Assembly: GCF_022201045.2 (NCBI RefSeq)
Contig: NC_068556.1
Location: 17,155,501-17,219,500, forward strand
DNA: 64,000 nucleotides
From: Citrus sinensis
Taxonomy: Eukaryota > Streptophyta > Magnoliopsida > Sapindales > Rutaceae
Direction: 5' to 3'
Positions within the stretch are counted from its first letter, which is position 1, and each line of letters begins with the position of its first letter. Made by a program: the position numbers and the translations under genes. Positions 33,434 to 47,080 of this stretch are shown piece by piece. The notes beneath the pieces were generated by a model. That model did no database searches and had not been told where the DNA came from. It saw only the letters and a program-made list of their open reading frames with translations.

Positions 33434-34150
33434 ACACATACGTATAGAATTTGATGATTAATTAATATAGTTTACGATTTGTTTGGATTGTGATACCCAA
33501 TTGAAAGAAAACTTTAAACTTTGAACACGAATGGTGCGGAATTGTTTTTTTTTTTTAAAAAAAAAAAATTGATTAGTGCACCCAATTAGAACTACACCTC
33601 AATGAATAGAAAAAAAAACGCAGCAACTGTCGAAAATCATTCATTCATAAAAAGATTTAAGTTCAGATAGATGAATGCGACGTAAAAAATTAGAAAGATA
33701 TAGAAATTAAGAATTGTTTATGTTCTTTTCCCACTCACTCAAATACCGGACTTCTTGTGACATTTCAAGAAGTTTAATCTAGTTTAATAACATCTACAAC
33801 TATGCATGTTAAATATAAATGTATATTTGAAACAGATTTTGTCTAAATTTGTTTGGTCGTATAGAGGGCCAACGTTCACTTTAAGGACTACGAAAAGATG
33901 AAATTAAGTAATTTAATATTAAATCTCTAATCAGTAATTAGTTTTCAAAAGAGATGACGACTTATACTTCAATGAGTGACATGTTAGGGAAATTACGCAA
34001 CGCGCGTCTCGATTTTACCTCAAAGGTAGGTAAGTTAGTATGAGGGGGAATAAATCATTTTACCTCTCATTTCCGCTGCAAGAGTCAAATTAGTTGAGCT
34101 ATTCTCATGTAAATAAAATTCTTTCTTTTTTTATATTAATTAATTACAAG

Positions 34151-34915
34151 TAGAGATGGTTAATGAGTCTGGTGGCATGTGGCATGACATTTGTCCATAC
34201 GGCACGTGTCTATATGGCACGAATACGTTTCTGTAGGACACACATGTTGGCTGGACCAGGCTTAAAATTTTAGACACATGTGCCTTAAAAAGTACGGCAC
34301 AATTAGAGGAGGCCAAAACACATCACGATTAGAGGATGGGCCAAAGTAAGACACTCGAAAAGGCACATAACAAGCACGCTTCATTGGTGGGTTAGCACGC
34401 GGCCCGTGGCCCATAAATAGCACATGGACCAAAGTATATCAAAGTAAAAAATTTTTAATGAAAAGTAAATATAAAATGTTATAATTTTACAAATATCTTG
34501 AAATTCAAAATTTTAATATATTTTTTTAGTAAAATTTAATTTAAGTAATTGTTATTTCAAGATTGTAATTTTAATTTTAATTGATCATTATTATGATCTA
34601 TGGAATTAAATTTATATATTATTGTGTTATGATTAGTTATTGTGAAATTAAATATATAATTGTGAAATTATAATAAACTGATAATAAATTATTATTATTA
34701 TTATTATTAGGCTGATGAGTTTTAAAAAGTATGTCAGCCACGTGAACTTAAATAAAACACGCCAGATACATGATTTTTTTAAACATGCTGGACATATGGA
34801 CTTTTTTAAATACGTTGGGCATGTGATTGTGAGCTTAGAGAAAAAAAAATTAATGGATTTTTTTTAGCACGGCACGGAGACGGCACGGCTCATTGTCTAC
34901 CTTTAATTAGTAGTC
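34151..34915. mobile_element. Non-autonomous hAT-type element, about 765 bp
   Basis: The left end TAGAGATGGTTAATGAGTC matches the reverse complement of the right end (TAAAGGTAGACAATGAGCC) at most positions. The flanking 8-mers ATTACAAG (34143-34150) and ATTAGTAG (34916-34923) agree at 6 of 8 positions, consistent with an old 8-bp duplication. GGCACG/CGTGCC-rich subterminal repeats are typical of hAT. No transposase is present. Confidence 0.65.
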
Positions 34916-35445
34916 TACATATTATTTTTAGTAAACAACTAATTCATTATGTCCCTACCACTCAAAACTCTCTCCCACGGTTAATATTTTATTGAAAAAT
35001 TAGCACACAACGTAGCTCGGGTCAATTGACACCGGGGAAAGCTGCTAAGTACACCCACGGATTTTCAATTACACCAATCCTTTTCAGATGCAGAAGCAGT
35101 GATTTACACATACTAAATATTGGCGAGTAATTTTGGCAACAAAATATAAAATATTGGAGAGCAATTTTGACAACAAAATATACTCGATCCAATCTGAAGG
35201 GATATGTGGGCTATTAACATCTGAAACAGAAGCAAGCCCAATCATGCGACGTCACGAAACTAACCGGGCAATGTCAGCAACAGATCCTGAAAGCCGAAAA
35301 AATGCGTCGTGTCTTATCTTAAACACTGTCTGAATCCAAAACTGAACTCAAGGCAGCCGTTTGAGTTACAAGAACAAGAAGCGAAAAGATAAAAGGGATT
35401 TACAGATTTCAGTTGCAACGAGCAAAAAGATTAAAAAAAAAAAAA

Positions 35446-38400
35446 ATGGGAAGAATATTTGTGGTGGAGCTAGATGGAAGGTCCTACAGATGCAAGTTCT
35501 GCAGAACCCACTTGGCCCTTCCTGAAGATCTTGTTTCCCGGGTACTTAATTATGTTTATTATTATTATTATTTTTATTATTATTACTGTCTTTCAATTGT
35601 TTGCTATGCGTTCAAGTAGTTGATGGAACATGAGAAGTAACATTTTTTGCTGATTATGTGCTCTTAATTAATAATGTGTTGTTTATTAGAAGATCAGAAT
35701 TGCATGTGAAATCATGAATGGTGTAGAAATTAGAAACCTTCACTTGAAAGATGGTACATAATTGAATGCATTGAAACCTGCTTAAGTTAATTAAAAATTG
35801 TACATGATCTTGGTATAGGCAGGGGTGCCTGTTTAATCTAATCATGGTGTGTTTCGAAATTATGTCCTCGGCGAATGGAATAAAGATTCACCATATGTAT
35901 TGAAAATGTCGAGGGAGGTGGGCTTATCTACTTGGTGGTGATTTTGTTTACTGCTTTCCTACCCAAACTACGTTGAGGTCTTGCAGTTGCAGCCATACAA
36001 ATGAGCCTCTGTAATGGCCATCTTTTTGGTATTCTGGCCCTGATAATTGCACTGTGCTCAGTGGTGAGAGTAAGGATTAAGGAGATAATTCAAGGTTGGG
36101 TTGCTGATGACTTTTTGGAGAAAGCTGTTGCCATAAACAGGGCGGAACGAGAATGCCACTGACATCAGATGAATCATTAAAGTATGGAGTTGGCACCAAC
36201 TTTTTTTCGTAAATTTTATTCAAGTTGGTAATGGTAAATGCTGCACAAAATAGTTTTGCATTCATCTTTGAGACAACTAAAGAGGCTCCACGTATCCAAA
36301 TGCCTGTTTCTATAACTGAATTCCAATTAGGAATTTAGCAAGCTCCTTCTGGTTGTCCCTTTTAGTGGAGTTTGTGCTTCTAACACAGTCCACTTTATTT
36401 TCTGTTTCAACAAAGCCTTCCAAGGATCATCCCACAACAAAGCTTTGCAAACCCAGTCTGCTTTGTTCTTCACTTGATTTGGTCAAATAACCACACTATT
36501 CTAGTAAACTTGAATTGTAGACAAAATAGATTGAACTGATCGCCATCTACCAGCATATGAAAGAAAGTTGCTGAATATTTAACTTTTTGCTGTAATCTTA
36601 TCAATCAGAAGCTTGACATCCTTGTCAGAAAGTTTAAGTTCCTCAAAAGCTTTTAAGCTTAAACTTCTCCTAGAAAGCTTCCAAAGAACATTTTTATTTT
36701 TGCTCGCATATGACCCAGAATCTTACAAAAGATCCATAAAAAACTCCCCTTTAAGAAAACCTGATAGATTTCCGCTTCCCATATTAAAAAGGAATGTAAA
36801 TCGGCTGTGAAGCTTAAATGAGTAATCTTTGACCCATCACATCATGGATGAAAGTCAAGTTCTGCACCCTCAGCTGCTTTTCAATCTCCTGGACCGATAC
36901 TCCATTTCTAGGACAAGCGGATAAGCTGACTTCAGCCTTAGCCCTCTTTTTCTAGGTGTGGTCATACACTACTTCATCAAATTTATATCTTCAGCGGGAA
37001 GTCCTAATGATGCAATTTTTGTTTATTTCTTGCATTTGTCTGACTTGCTTTTAAATTGCTGATTCTTCTTGGTTAATTTATACACAGATGATGTAATTGT
37101 AGCGCTGTGCTTGACTGATAAATTCGTTTTGGTTGACTTGGTCAGGCTTTTCATTGTCGCAGAGGGAAAGCATATCTCTTCAATAGCGCGTAAGTTCCTT
37201 TGTGGATAGATTCAACACAAAACTTTGTTAATTTATGAAGAATTATGCTAGTTTTACTGTTCATTTTACTTGGTTGTGATCCATGTTTTCTTTATTGTTC
37301 CTTTTGAAAGCATTAACAATCATGATGTTCTTTAACTGCATGTAAATTTTTTTTTTTTATTGGCACTATTCAAATGATTTTTGTCTGCAGTATGACCCAA
37401 ATCTTTTGAAATTCTTTCATAAACTCTGCAATGATGTAAAGATATACTGCTATTAGATTGTTACAGATGTCTGAAACTCTCAAAACAAGAACCAAGTTTT
37501 ATGTGTTCTCCTACCCATGTGGCCATGTTTGAAATCTTTGTTTTTTAATATTACATTATGTCAATCCATGGAATGGTGTATGATATATTAAATGCACTTG
37601 TATGTTGAGAACTTTGTTTTATTTTGACATATGGGGCAAGTTGAGAATTTACTCTTGCTAGTATCAGTCGTAGAAATATGGAGCTGTGCAATCTTGAAAC
37701 CTGTGCCAATGATCATTTTCTCAATGAAATGAGTTCAAATGGGTCTTATCCATTGTCATTCTTTGGAAAATCATTTAACTTGTTTGATAAGAGGCTGAGA
37801 ATACATACAAGTGATCTTGTTTTTCTTCCATCTATCATGCAAGAAAGAAGTCAAGTTGGCTACCATTTTGTTATCTATCCTTTTAATAATTATATTCAGA
37901 GGAGCAAATCGTAATCAAGACGGACACTCTTGAGTTTACTTGTAATGGTATGGAGTTTGTATTTCAGTGTGAACATCACAGTTGGAGCTTCGGAGGAGAG
38001 GCTGATGCTCTCGGGAATGCATACTGTAGCAGACATATTTTGCTGCTCTTGTGGTCAAATCGTTGGGTGGAAATATGTATCCCTCTCTCTCTCGCATGTT
38101 TGCACACATACATTGTACTTAACACATACACACACCTATATTTTGGGAAGGATCGTGCTAACTTCTTGTTTGTATTTTTTATCATTCCCCTACAGGAGTC
38201 AGCACGCGAGAAGAGCCAAAAGTACAAAGAAGGAAAATTTGTTCTCGAAAGGTACATGAGATATGTCTCTCTTTTATACATTCAAATACCCTTTTTCTTT
38301 TGGCTTGGCGGTTGGCATCCAGCTGGCAGTTTTATTTACACTGTAACTATATGTGTTTCTATATATAATAGAGGGAGGATTGTCGATGAAATCGACTTTT

Positions 38401-38453
38401 CAACAGAAGTCTACATTGATACCCGTCCAAGTGTGAGTGACGCTGAAGAGTGA
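35446..38453 (+). CDS. Yippee-like zinc-binding protein, 5 exons, 128 aa
   Basis: Exons are 35446-35541, 37146-37189, 37968-38076, 38196-38251 and 38372-38453. All introns are GT/AG and the coding lengths total 387 nt, ending in TGA. The Yippee fold is complete: CKFC (Cys16, Cys19) and CCSC (Cys72, Cys75) give the two CxxC zinc-binding pairs, with FHCRRGKAYLFNS and the QIVGWKYE/SQKYKEGKFVLE region between and after. Yippee proteins share a cereblon-like zinc fold; the plant members have no firmly known role. The 1.6-kb first intron has no recognisable gene. The length agrees with the family (about 120-130 aa). The position next to the basic nuclear protein and PrmA fits my memory of Arabidopsis At5g53940. 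Confidence 0.9.
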
Positions 38454-38850
38454 AGCTCAGAAACTGCAAAGTTTGTAGCTTCATTTCTACAAAATGTTGT
38501 ACCAAATATTTTGACAATAAGAACAGATGCACTTCTATTGTATATATATGTATGGGCTGTATACCTTTTTGGGACAACCTTAGCACTTTAGTTCGAATCT
38601 CGTGGACAAGTAGTGCTAATGTACTTTTGTGTTATCTGTTCCATTTTCCAGGTTCATATTTCTCTCACACATTGTGTCTTCTAACTTTTGCAAACATTGG
38701 GTACATGAGGAGAGCCATAATGTAGTTCCGGCCTTCCTGGCCGTTTGATTCTGCCTATGATTCTGTTAAAGGAGTAATGCTTGCTTGCTAGTTGCTACAT
38801 ATGTAAACTTTTGTACAAACATTATTTTTACAATCTGATGTGTTAAATGT

Positions 38851-39520
38851 TAGGGTAAATATCCCTTTAGTTTTCAAATTTTGGCTTAAGTATACATTTA
38901 CTTTTTACATTTTGAAAAGTTCCTGAAGGCATTTCCGCTATATTAAATATGTTACACTTTTGTCCTTATTTATTCAGCTGTGTTATACTTTTGTCCTCAT
39001 TTATTCTGACTTTTAAAATAATACCCTTATAACAACACTCTTGGGGACATGAATTAATTTATCTATAAAAAGTTAGTTATTAAATTAATCCTAAAACTAA
39101 AATAAAAATAAATACAATTTTTTTAGCAGGATTATTGCAAAGGTGTTAAACATTTTTTTTAAGTTGGTTGGTATTAATTAATTTATAAATAATTATTAGT
39201 AAGATTGTTGTAAGGGTATGAAAATACTAATTCTCTCAAACTCATAATTATTGGTTAAATTGCTAATAAATGACTATTGGCTAATATGATAGTAAAAAAT
39301 ATTGGTTAATTTATTAATTAATTAATTTTTTTGTAGATAAATTAGTTAATGTTCCCAAAATTGCAGTAAGGATATTGTCGTAAAAGTAAAGAAAAAAAAT
39401 AAAGGTATGAGTGTCAAATATTTAATAGTAAGGGTGTCTTGAGACATTTTTCGAAATTTAGGGACTAAATGTGTACTTAATCTAATATATATATATGGAC
39501 TAAACAAGAATTTACCTTTA
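38851..39520. mobile_element. Long-inverted-repeat element, about 670 bp
   Basis: Left arm TAGGGTAAATATCCCTTTAG is mirrored by right arm GGACTAAACAAGAATTTACC. Inward pairing of TTTGGCTTAAGTATACATTT with ATGTGTACTTAATC and of a GGTGTC/GGCATT block extends about 120 bp. The middle is AT-rich and partly palindromic. It resembles the 4335-4969 type in structure but not in sequence. Target duplication not found. Confidence 0.5.
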
Positions 39521-40283
39521 ATTTTATATTATCTCAATATTATCTTATTTTAAAGGGTATAAAAGAAAATAATATGAGACAGGTAGCAATCACAAAACCT
39601 TGTTGATTTGTTAATAATTAGTATTATTGTTCTTTTCACAACCTATTTTCTAGGTTGTTAAAAGAACCAAAGTACCAAAGACGACAGTGGATGAGAACCC
39701 TTTTTTTTTTTAATGTATCATTGAGCTTTTTTCTCATTATTAAAAGAGGTTTATTCAATAACAATTATAAACTTAAATACGTGTTTATAGTTCAGTGATA
39801 CTCATGTCTTCAACATATGTTGAAGGAATGAGTTCAAGCCTTTTGGGTCTCATTCCCTTTAAAATTAGAGTAAATTTCTCTCCGCTTATTAATAACATCA
39901 AATATGAACTTAAATACTATAATACACCTTGTTTAATGTCTCAAAAAATTTGATAAGATTCACTTGAACCTATAAACAATTTTTTTAATAACTATTATTT
40001 GGTCTTACCTTTAAACCATACTTAAAAAGACATGACTACTTTAAAGTTACTCTAAGTTAGAGAATACGAATCATAACTTAACCCTACTTAAAATATTAAT
40101 TTTGCAAACAAATATAGAATACGATTTCCTAGGCCCATGATCCAAATCAATGGACCTGGAAGTTACAGTTGTAAAACGCAATCGTTCGGTCATAACTCCT
40201 AATTCCCAGCGGTCGTCTGGGTGCTGCTGAATCAATTATTTGGGCACGATCGGTAGCTTTTTTTCTTTCTTGTGTTGTGTTCT
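39521..40283. other. Spacer and promoter of the basic nuclear protein gene
   Basis: No gene seen. The AT-rich spacer passes into a GC-balanced promoter from about 40130. Confidence 0.4.
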
Positions 40284-40300
40284 GAGAGAGAGAGAGAGAG
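40284..40300. repeat. GA microsatellite in 5' leader
   Basis: A (GA)8 run about 150 bp before the start codon. A likely 5'-UTR intron acceptor (TTATTGCAG) lies at about 40414-40422. Confidence 0.7.
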
Positions 40301-40439
40301 CAAAGCAGTCGCCTTTTACCAATTACCATTACCGGCCTTCTTCCCTCTACATTTTTTTGTTTAAGATTTTAAAAACCCATTAACGCGCTCTGGTTTATTT
40401 TTTTTTTTGGGTTATTGCAGGTCAAATAAAGAAACCCCA

Positions 40440-42602
40440 ATGGGAAAGTCACCTTCTTCTTCTCTTAAGAAGAAGAAACGATCCAAGATTTCCTCTCAGG
40501 TAATTTCTTTCTCCTTTTGCTTTCTACTATTATTTTCATGTTCTATCAATTGTACTTCAAAGATTGGCAGATTTTACTTTGCTTAGCGAAGTAATTCAAT
40601 GAGGCACTATTCGTAATTGATGAAATATTAATTAATAATTATGATTGGTTGAAGTATTTTCTGAACAAAGTTTAATTCTTTCATAGAAGCCGAACTTTTT
40701 TTTTTTTTTAATTTTTATGGATGTGTGTTGGATGTATAGGTTCAAATTAAGAAAAGAAGAAAAAGTAGAACCAGGAGAAGTAATAACTTAAAGAAGGTTC
40801 GCTGTTGTGATGATTCTGTTTCTTATTCAAGTGATAGTGATGGTTCAAGGAGTTCAGTGTCTATTTCATCTTCTAGTTCTGAGGGTGATTATAGGAGTAA
40901 AAGGTCTCGTTCTAGAATGCAGAAAGATGTTAAGGTCAGTAAAAAGAGGCGAAGACGGTCCTCTAGTTGTGAAAGGATTGAGGATTCTCCGCATGTTAAA
41001 AAGCGGAAAGGGTCAAAGAAAAATGATGACTTTCAGGTGAAAAAGAAAAGGCTTGAAAAGAAGAAGAAGAAGAAGAAGTCTAGGAGAGGTGTGAGTGTTA
41101 GTTCCTCAAGTAGTGGGTCGTGGAGTTGCTCAACGTGTAACAGTAGCAGTGATGAGCGTGAAATTGAGAAGAATAGAGGCAGGTCTGAGAGGAAATATAA
41201 AGATGGGAAGAGACTGGTGAAGGGGAAAAACGAAAGCAAAAGCAGGAGGTCAAGGTCGAGAAGTTCTTCGTTATGCAGTCAATTTAGTGAATATAGTGAT
41301 CATAATGTGGAGGATAAATTAGCAGGTGAGGCTAATTCGAGGCGGCTCAGATCGGTTATCACTGTTGTCAGAGAAGGAGAGGACGTGACAGGGATGTTCA
41401 ATGATGAGCATAAAGAAGTGATGGTATATGATCATGATGATTACCCTTCTAGCAGAAGCAATGATAGTATTGATGCAGGTAGTAAGAGGGAATTAGTCCA
41501 TAATTCACATGTTGCATCTGAAGAGAAAAAGCATGAAGAAATTGTAAAGGGAGAAGCTGTTGTTTCTAACATCAGAACCTGTAAAGTCACAGAAAGTCAC
41601 AGGAACGGTGAGGGTCATGATGGAAGCAATCCTAGCTGCGATAGGGTTGAGATGAATGATGATGTAAAGGGAAAAAGGAACCAGGATTCTGGCAGTGTTG
41701 ATGGTTATGATTTGGAATCAATATTAAGACAAAAGGCCTTGGAAAATCTAAGAATCCGGAGGGGCTACCAAGCAGATGCAAAGGTTCCTATTACTCAGAA
41801 AGATGTGATTTCTTGTGAAGTGAACACACCCTCCACCATAAATTCCAGATCCTCAGAAAATAGATTCTCCAATGGAGATGGTGATGAACTTTTAGGTGCA
41901 AGCTACGCAGCGGAGCGGAGCAGCGCTTCTGCTGATCTTTCAATAAATAATGACAAGATTTCTGACAGGAATGATAATGGCAAAGGGTCTGCTAAGCATG
42001 ATGTTCAGTACCCACCAGATCTGCTGGCTCTTGCTAGTAACCCCAAGGGGCACGTTAGTTCTGAGACTAATAACCCAACATCAGTTGTATTAGTATCAAA
42101 GCCAGAATTATCTAGTACTAGCACCACCAAGAAACAATTATTTACTTTGCAAGGACCTCCTCAAGCAGATTCCATCGCTAGGGACAATGTGGATAAGACT
42201 ATGGTAGAAGCTACGCCAACTGTGAATCCCCTTGGTGACAATAATAATGATAAGGAAACTAAAAATGTCTCTGCCTCTGATGATCCTTCTTCTTGCACAC
42301 AATTGGCTTGTGGAGGTACTAGCTCAAAGAAACCACAAGATGAAACCAATGAAGGTTCACAGTATCAGCAGAAGACTATGACTGTGATGCGGGGTGGTGA
42401 AATGGTAGAGGTGAGCATTTTAACTTGTCATAGACTTTACACTATAGAGCTTTATCTCTAAACTATAAGAAGCTAATGTTGCACTAAAAATTTATAATAT
42501 GCCATGGTCTGATAACATTATCGTTATTTTGGCCAGGTAAGTTACAAAGTTTACATCCCCAAGAAAGCCCCCGCTTTGGCTCGGAGACAGCTCAAGCGGT
42601 GA
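40440..42602 (+). CDS. Arg/Ser/Lys-rich nuclear protein with conserved C-terminal motif, 3 exons, 598 aa
   Basis: Exons are 40440-40499, 40740-42410 and 42537-42602. All junctions are GT/AG and the frame is continuous over 1797 nt. Residues 1-170 are dense in Lys, Arg and Ser, with several nuclear-localisation clusters (SLKKKKRSK, KKRLEKKKKKKKSRRG) and short RS stretches (RSRSRSSSLCS). The middle is acidic/Ser-rich and low complexity. One helical block, YDLESILRQKALENLRIRRG, and the C-terminal MRGGEMVEV then YKVYIPKKAPALARRQLKR look conserved and are probably a binding motif. No RRM or PWI domain is visible. I infer a splicing- or chromatin-associated protein from composition only. It lies between Yippee and PrmA, in the place I recall for Arabidopsis At5g53930. 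Confidence 0.82.
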
Positions 42603-43702
42603 TGTTTAATCTATATGATTTTGGTTGAAGTGTCTAACAACCCCAGATAAAAGTCATTAGTTGATAATCTAAATAGGTTGATAATTAATTTGGGGTTTAC
42701 CTCCTTTACTTTTATACTTACGATAGTAATTAGAGAATTCAGGCTTGTATTAGGTTCGTTAGGTATTGTTGTTTAACGTGCTTCAATCTCTCTTACACCG
42801 ACCTTGGAGGGAGATTAGGTTAAATTTGTGTTGGAATGGGTGTGTGGTAACTATTAAAAACAAAAATAAATGACTAATGGTAATGCTGTTTATTTGAAAG
42901 TAGTTTTTCTTAGGTTTCCGCATTTACGATCTTTAGATTGTTTTCTCCCTGTGTGATTAATTCCTGTCTGGGTGAGCTGTTATTAGTTGGTTCATCATGA
43001 TCACGGTAATTGAAAGTTCCTTCGTCAGCATGGGAAAAGGCTGTATTGAGGTCCAGACAGATCTTTGAAGGAAATGTTGGAAAAAACATCTTGGGAAGTA
43101 CTTCCAAAAGCAGTTTGAAAATTGAAATAGCTTCAGGAAATATGTAGTTTTCATTCCTCTATTGAAATGTGTTTACAGTACCTTTTGACTGATGTAAAAC
43201 TGATTCTATCATTCTAATATGGGTAATAATATTCTCCTAATGCTTGACATTTATTTTGGAATCTAATTTTGTTTCCTCAATGTTTTTCTTTTTGAGCCAT
43301 TCTTAAATTTTTCTTAATTGTGCTTTTAGAATCTTCCTTTTGAGGAAGTTCTTCATTTTCACATGTTCAAGAGAAGTTGGGCATCACAAAAATGAATAGA
43401 ACATTTCCAAAGGACAATTGCAAGACCTTGTGCTTTTCTAGAAAAGTTCATTCAATATAGCTTTACTGAAGTCAACTTTATTGAAGTTAAAATATATTGG
43501 AACTTCACTGAAAGTTTTTTCGAAACTTCTGGACATTTTGGGTTTTGATTCTCAGCAGCAACTGGCGCCTAGAGAGCACCTGTCACCACAAGCTTGAGAG
43601 GGAACGTTGGCAATTTGGCACTGGCAATCAATCAGAGCATAGGATGCAGTACTTAAATAGATGAGAACTTGGGTGGTTACTGTGTCTGATTATAGTTCAA
43701 CA
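42603..43702. other. Convergent 3' region between the basic-protein gene and PrmA
   Basis: Holds the 3' UTRs of both genes. No other gene seen. Confidence 0.45.
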
Positions 43703-46357
43703 CTAATGATCTTCTTTAGCTCGTTTCTTTGTACCACTCACACATGTCCAATCATCCATCTCTGATAGTAATATGTCTTCTAAGAACTCTGAATAGCGAT
43801 TAATGATATGTGGAAGCTGCGTAAAAGTTATGACAACAACAAAATCAGCTTCATGTTGCCTAAAATCCAATTAAATATAACTATGAAGAACTTTGTTGAG
43901 AAATATAAATAGCAGCAACTTCATCGTGTTCTTGGCAATAATATTTTGTATAACAACATTTTCCAGCAAAAGACAAGGAACAATAGAAAACATTGAAGAA
44001 GCAAAAATACTGTACACTGTAGAGCCCTCTCCTCGAAACTGGGCTGAAGTACCAATTTTGACTGCGGAACTGATTGCCACTCATCATCTATAACATACAG
44101 ATAACTTTTAACACCCTAGCAAAGAAGTTACCTGCTCAGATAGAATACCGGAGATGCCCACAACTGCTCCTGGCTTAGCATAAGAAACAATATGATCTGC
44201 TAATTGCAGCAGAGGATTAAGAAGAATATTTGCAATAACTACATCATACTTCTCTGTCTCAGAAATCCCTCTAATTTCGTGTGAGCTCAAATCTTCCACT
44301 ATTCCATCTACCCTTTCGTTCATGGAGGCCGGGAAGGTTCTGTCTGGAACCAAGTGTAGTTTCATTTTCTTAGGTCCTATGTTGTTTAAAGCAGCATTTT
44401 GATGTGCAGATTTGATTGCCTGGGGATCTATATCAACTCCAACAGACATGGCAGCACCAAACTACATTCACGGAAGAATTGACTTTGTTTCACATTGTAC
44501 AACAGAAAGACAAATTATGCTACAGTAATGGGTCAATATTTATAGCCGCCGGAGCAAAATTAATAGTTGATTACCTTGATTGCTGCAATTCCAAGAATTC
44601 CTGAACCTGTCCCATAGTCCAAGAAGAGTTCTCCTCCTTTTATCAAGCTTTGTAACAACAAAAGACACAACTTAGTGGTGGCGTGCTCTCCAGTTCCAAA
44701 TGCCAATCCAGGATTCAAAATTATATTTGTTGCTTGAACATCCTGTAGCGAGCAAAAATAATATTATTGATACGATGTGTTAACCATTGCTCAAAGCTAA
44801 AATTTTTCTTTGTCAAGAATTAAAAGAAGTAAAAATGCAAGGGAGACTATTCCAGCAGTCAAACGGATTTGCAATGAGAATGCCAAGTCGGTGTGTTTGG
44901 ACTACTCTTCCTAATTTTAGAATTTCCCCGTAAACTATCAGGCAAATTCACTAGAACCTTAGGTCATTAGGCAGAGTGGCCCAATAATAAATAAGCAGCT
45001 ATATTTAAGATTTAACTAATGTGGGATTACATCAACATTATGATTTTCCAAATGAAGGTTCCTCATTGAAGCAATTTAAAGACTCAGAAGCAATTGGCTC
45101 ATGAGACTTCTGCAGAAGCAACGAAGAAGAGGGCACCCTATAAAAGATGAGAAATTACTGCAACAAAACCTCCAAAGAGAGTGAGATAATCATACTGGTG
45201 GTGTACTCCACTCGGGCACAATCCATAGTCCTTTTGTCACCTCAACGGGATGAAATGACTCCTGCAACATGTAAGAAAATAGAATCAAATTGAGATAACA
45301 TAATTCCAATTATACCATTGTGATAGAGAGAAAAAGGAGAGCAAACAAACCTGAGCTTTCTTTATCCAGTTGCATTGCTCTCCCATTTTAACTTCATAGC
45401 ATGGTATCTCTTTCAAGCCTATGGAATTAGCAGCATTTAATATGCACTCATCCACGTCTTCGCATTCAGGAAATATGGAATCAATATAGATCTGCATAAA
45501 ACAAATCTGTAAGTAATATTTAAAACAACTGTAGTTTTTATTCAGAAGGCACTCTACATTCAACAAAATCTAAGACCAACTAGTAACATTATAATGGCGT
45601 TTTAGAGGCACTCTTTTAACACAGAAAGAAGACAATTTTCAATTCCATACCAAACATTGAAAATTTTGTACTTATTTAGTATTATTATTATTAATTTTTT
45701 CCTCTGGCTACCTTTCTAGCAAGTGAGCCAACAAAGTCAACAAAAATCTAAGGCCAACTGGTAACATTACATTGGAATTTACATTTGCAAATGGGATATG
45801 AGTTTCATTTCTTGTTTATTGTTACTCTCAACATCCTTTACAAGATATGAATCAATAATATAAAAAAAAAAGAAAAGAAAAAAAAGAAGGCAGAAATTAA
45901 AATACAAAGTTTCAACCTTATCAGAATTCTCATCAGCATCATTATCATGTTCATCCACGCTTGTAGAACTTGCACCGAAACATAGAAGAGCTTCAGAAAA
46001 CATATCCTGACAACACAAGTTAAGGCACCTCAATTTTAATGCCAAATAATTACTAATTCAAAATGCTTAAAAACACAGACAAGTGAAAAAAGTGAAACAA
46101 ACTAAGGCAAGTTTTTGACAGCAAATGCGAACTGAGAGATAAGGAGATTCCGCTAACGGAGGGTAGATAGAGGATAAGGATGTGCATGGAGAAGAAGAAG
46201 AAGAAGAAGAACAGGCTGAAACTTTTATGAGAACGGAAGAGAGTGTTGTTGACTGGGTTCTGGGTTTTTGTTTTATGAGCGTAAATAGATTCTGATGGCG
46301 GGTGAGCTGTTTGTACGGAAGACGTTTGAAGAAATGACCCAATGAGAAGAATGACAT
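43703..46357 (-). CDS. Ribosomal protein L11 methyltransferase (PrmA type), organellar, 7 exons, 387 aa
   Basis: Exons in coding order are 46357-46103, 46006-45917, 45491-45351, 45261-45196, 44742-44575, 44461-44132 and 43816-43703. Every intron is GT/AG, and all junctions fall in phase 0. PrmA adds methyl groups to Lys and N-terminal residues of ribosomal protein uL11 using S-adenosylmethionine. The first ~65 residues are basic and Ser-rich, an organelle presequence with a run of about eight Ser coded by an AGA/TCT-type microsatellite. The SAM site is complete: [14 protein letters not shown] (about residues 225-238), GVDIDPQA, and the catalytic-loop motif [11 protein letters not shown] (about 314-324). 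The last exon ends [11 protein letters not shown]. The 5' flank is copied further right (see repeats at 47081 and 48993). Confidence 0.92.
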
Positions 46358-46366
46358 CGCCGCCCT

Positions 46367-46530
46367 GCTTTATTAAGATAGTTGTTTATCTCAAGGTGCG
46401 TCTTCGATTCGCAGAGGACTCAAATAATTTATTTTCTATCACAATTTATTTCCCCTCCCATCCGAGTAGGAAATAGTGCTGATTTTCGAGGTGTCTTCTG
46501 GATAAAACTCTGAACTATTATAACAATTTA
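46367..46530. repeat. PrmA 5' flank, copy A of a three-copy repeat
   Basis: Begins just outside the PrmA start codon with TTATTAAGATAGTTGTTTAT and contains GGTGCGTCTTCG and GCAGAGGACTC. Copies with the same order are at 47081-47235 and 48993-49155. Confidence 0.85.
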
Positions 46531-47080
46531 AAAAAAGGGTTTTTTTATGATGCTGTAATTTTTTTATCATTAATAATGTTTTTAATTTTGTATCATTGGA
46601 TTTAATCAATGGTACACACTATTTATAGTAAAAAAAAAAATAATGGTTAACAAACGTGCAAGGGGTGGAGAATATTATAAAATAATTATGATCATCCTTA
46701 GAGTTTGAAATAATTTCACTTAAATAGCGTATTTTATTTAAAATTATTTTTCAATCCTCCTTTAAATTTGAAATGTGATAATCTTTTTTAAATAAATCTT
46801 CCAAAATCTATTACCATTAAGTATAAAATATAATGGTAGATTATTTAACACAAATCAAATAAATAAGTTGCAATTGTAAAATTTATATATGATATAATAG
46901 TAATAAATAACACAACTAAATATATATACTTAAGTAAATGTCATAGTTACATCAATAAACTCATTGTTGAGATTGCTTGTAACATAAAAATTACTTGATC
47001 ACACATGTTTTAATAAAATTTAATATCGTATATTAAAATACTCATTATTTTATATAATATTAAGGGCCATTGTATCACAA
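46531..47080. other. AT-rich spacer between copies A and B
   Basis: No gene seen. Confidence 0.4.

Noticed and set aside
34677..34712. ATT trinucleotide run as a meaningful microsatellite feature
   Set aside because: Short AT-rich run inside the hAT element, of no apparent significance.
37678..37914. 78-codon open frame within Yippee intron 2
   Set aside because: Lies wholly inside an intron bounded by consensus sites, with no homology I recognise.
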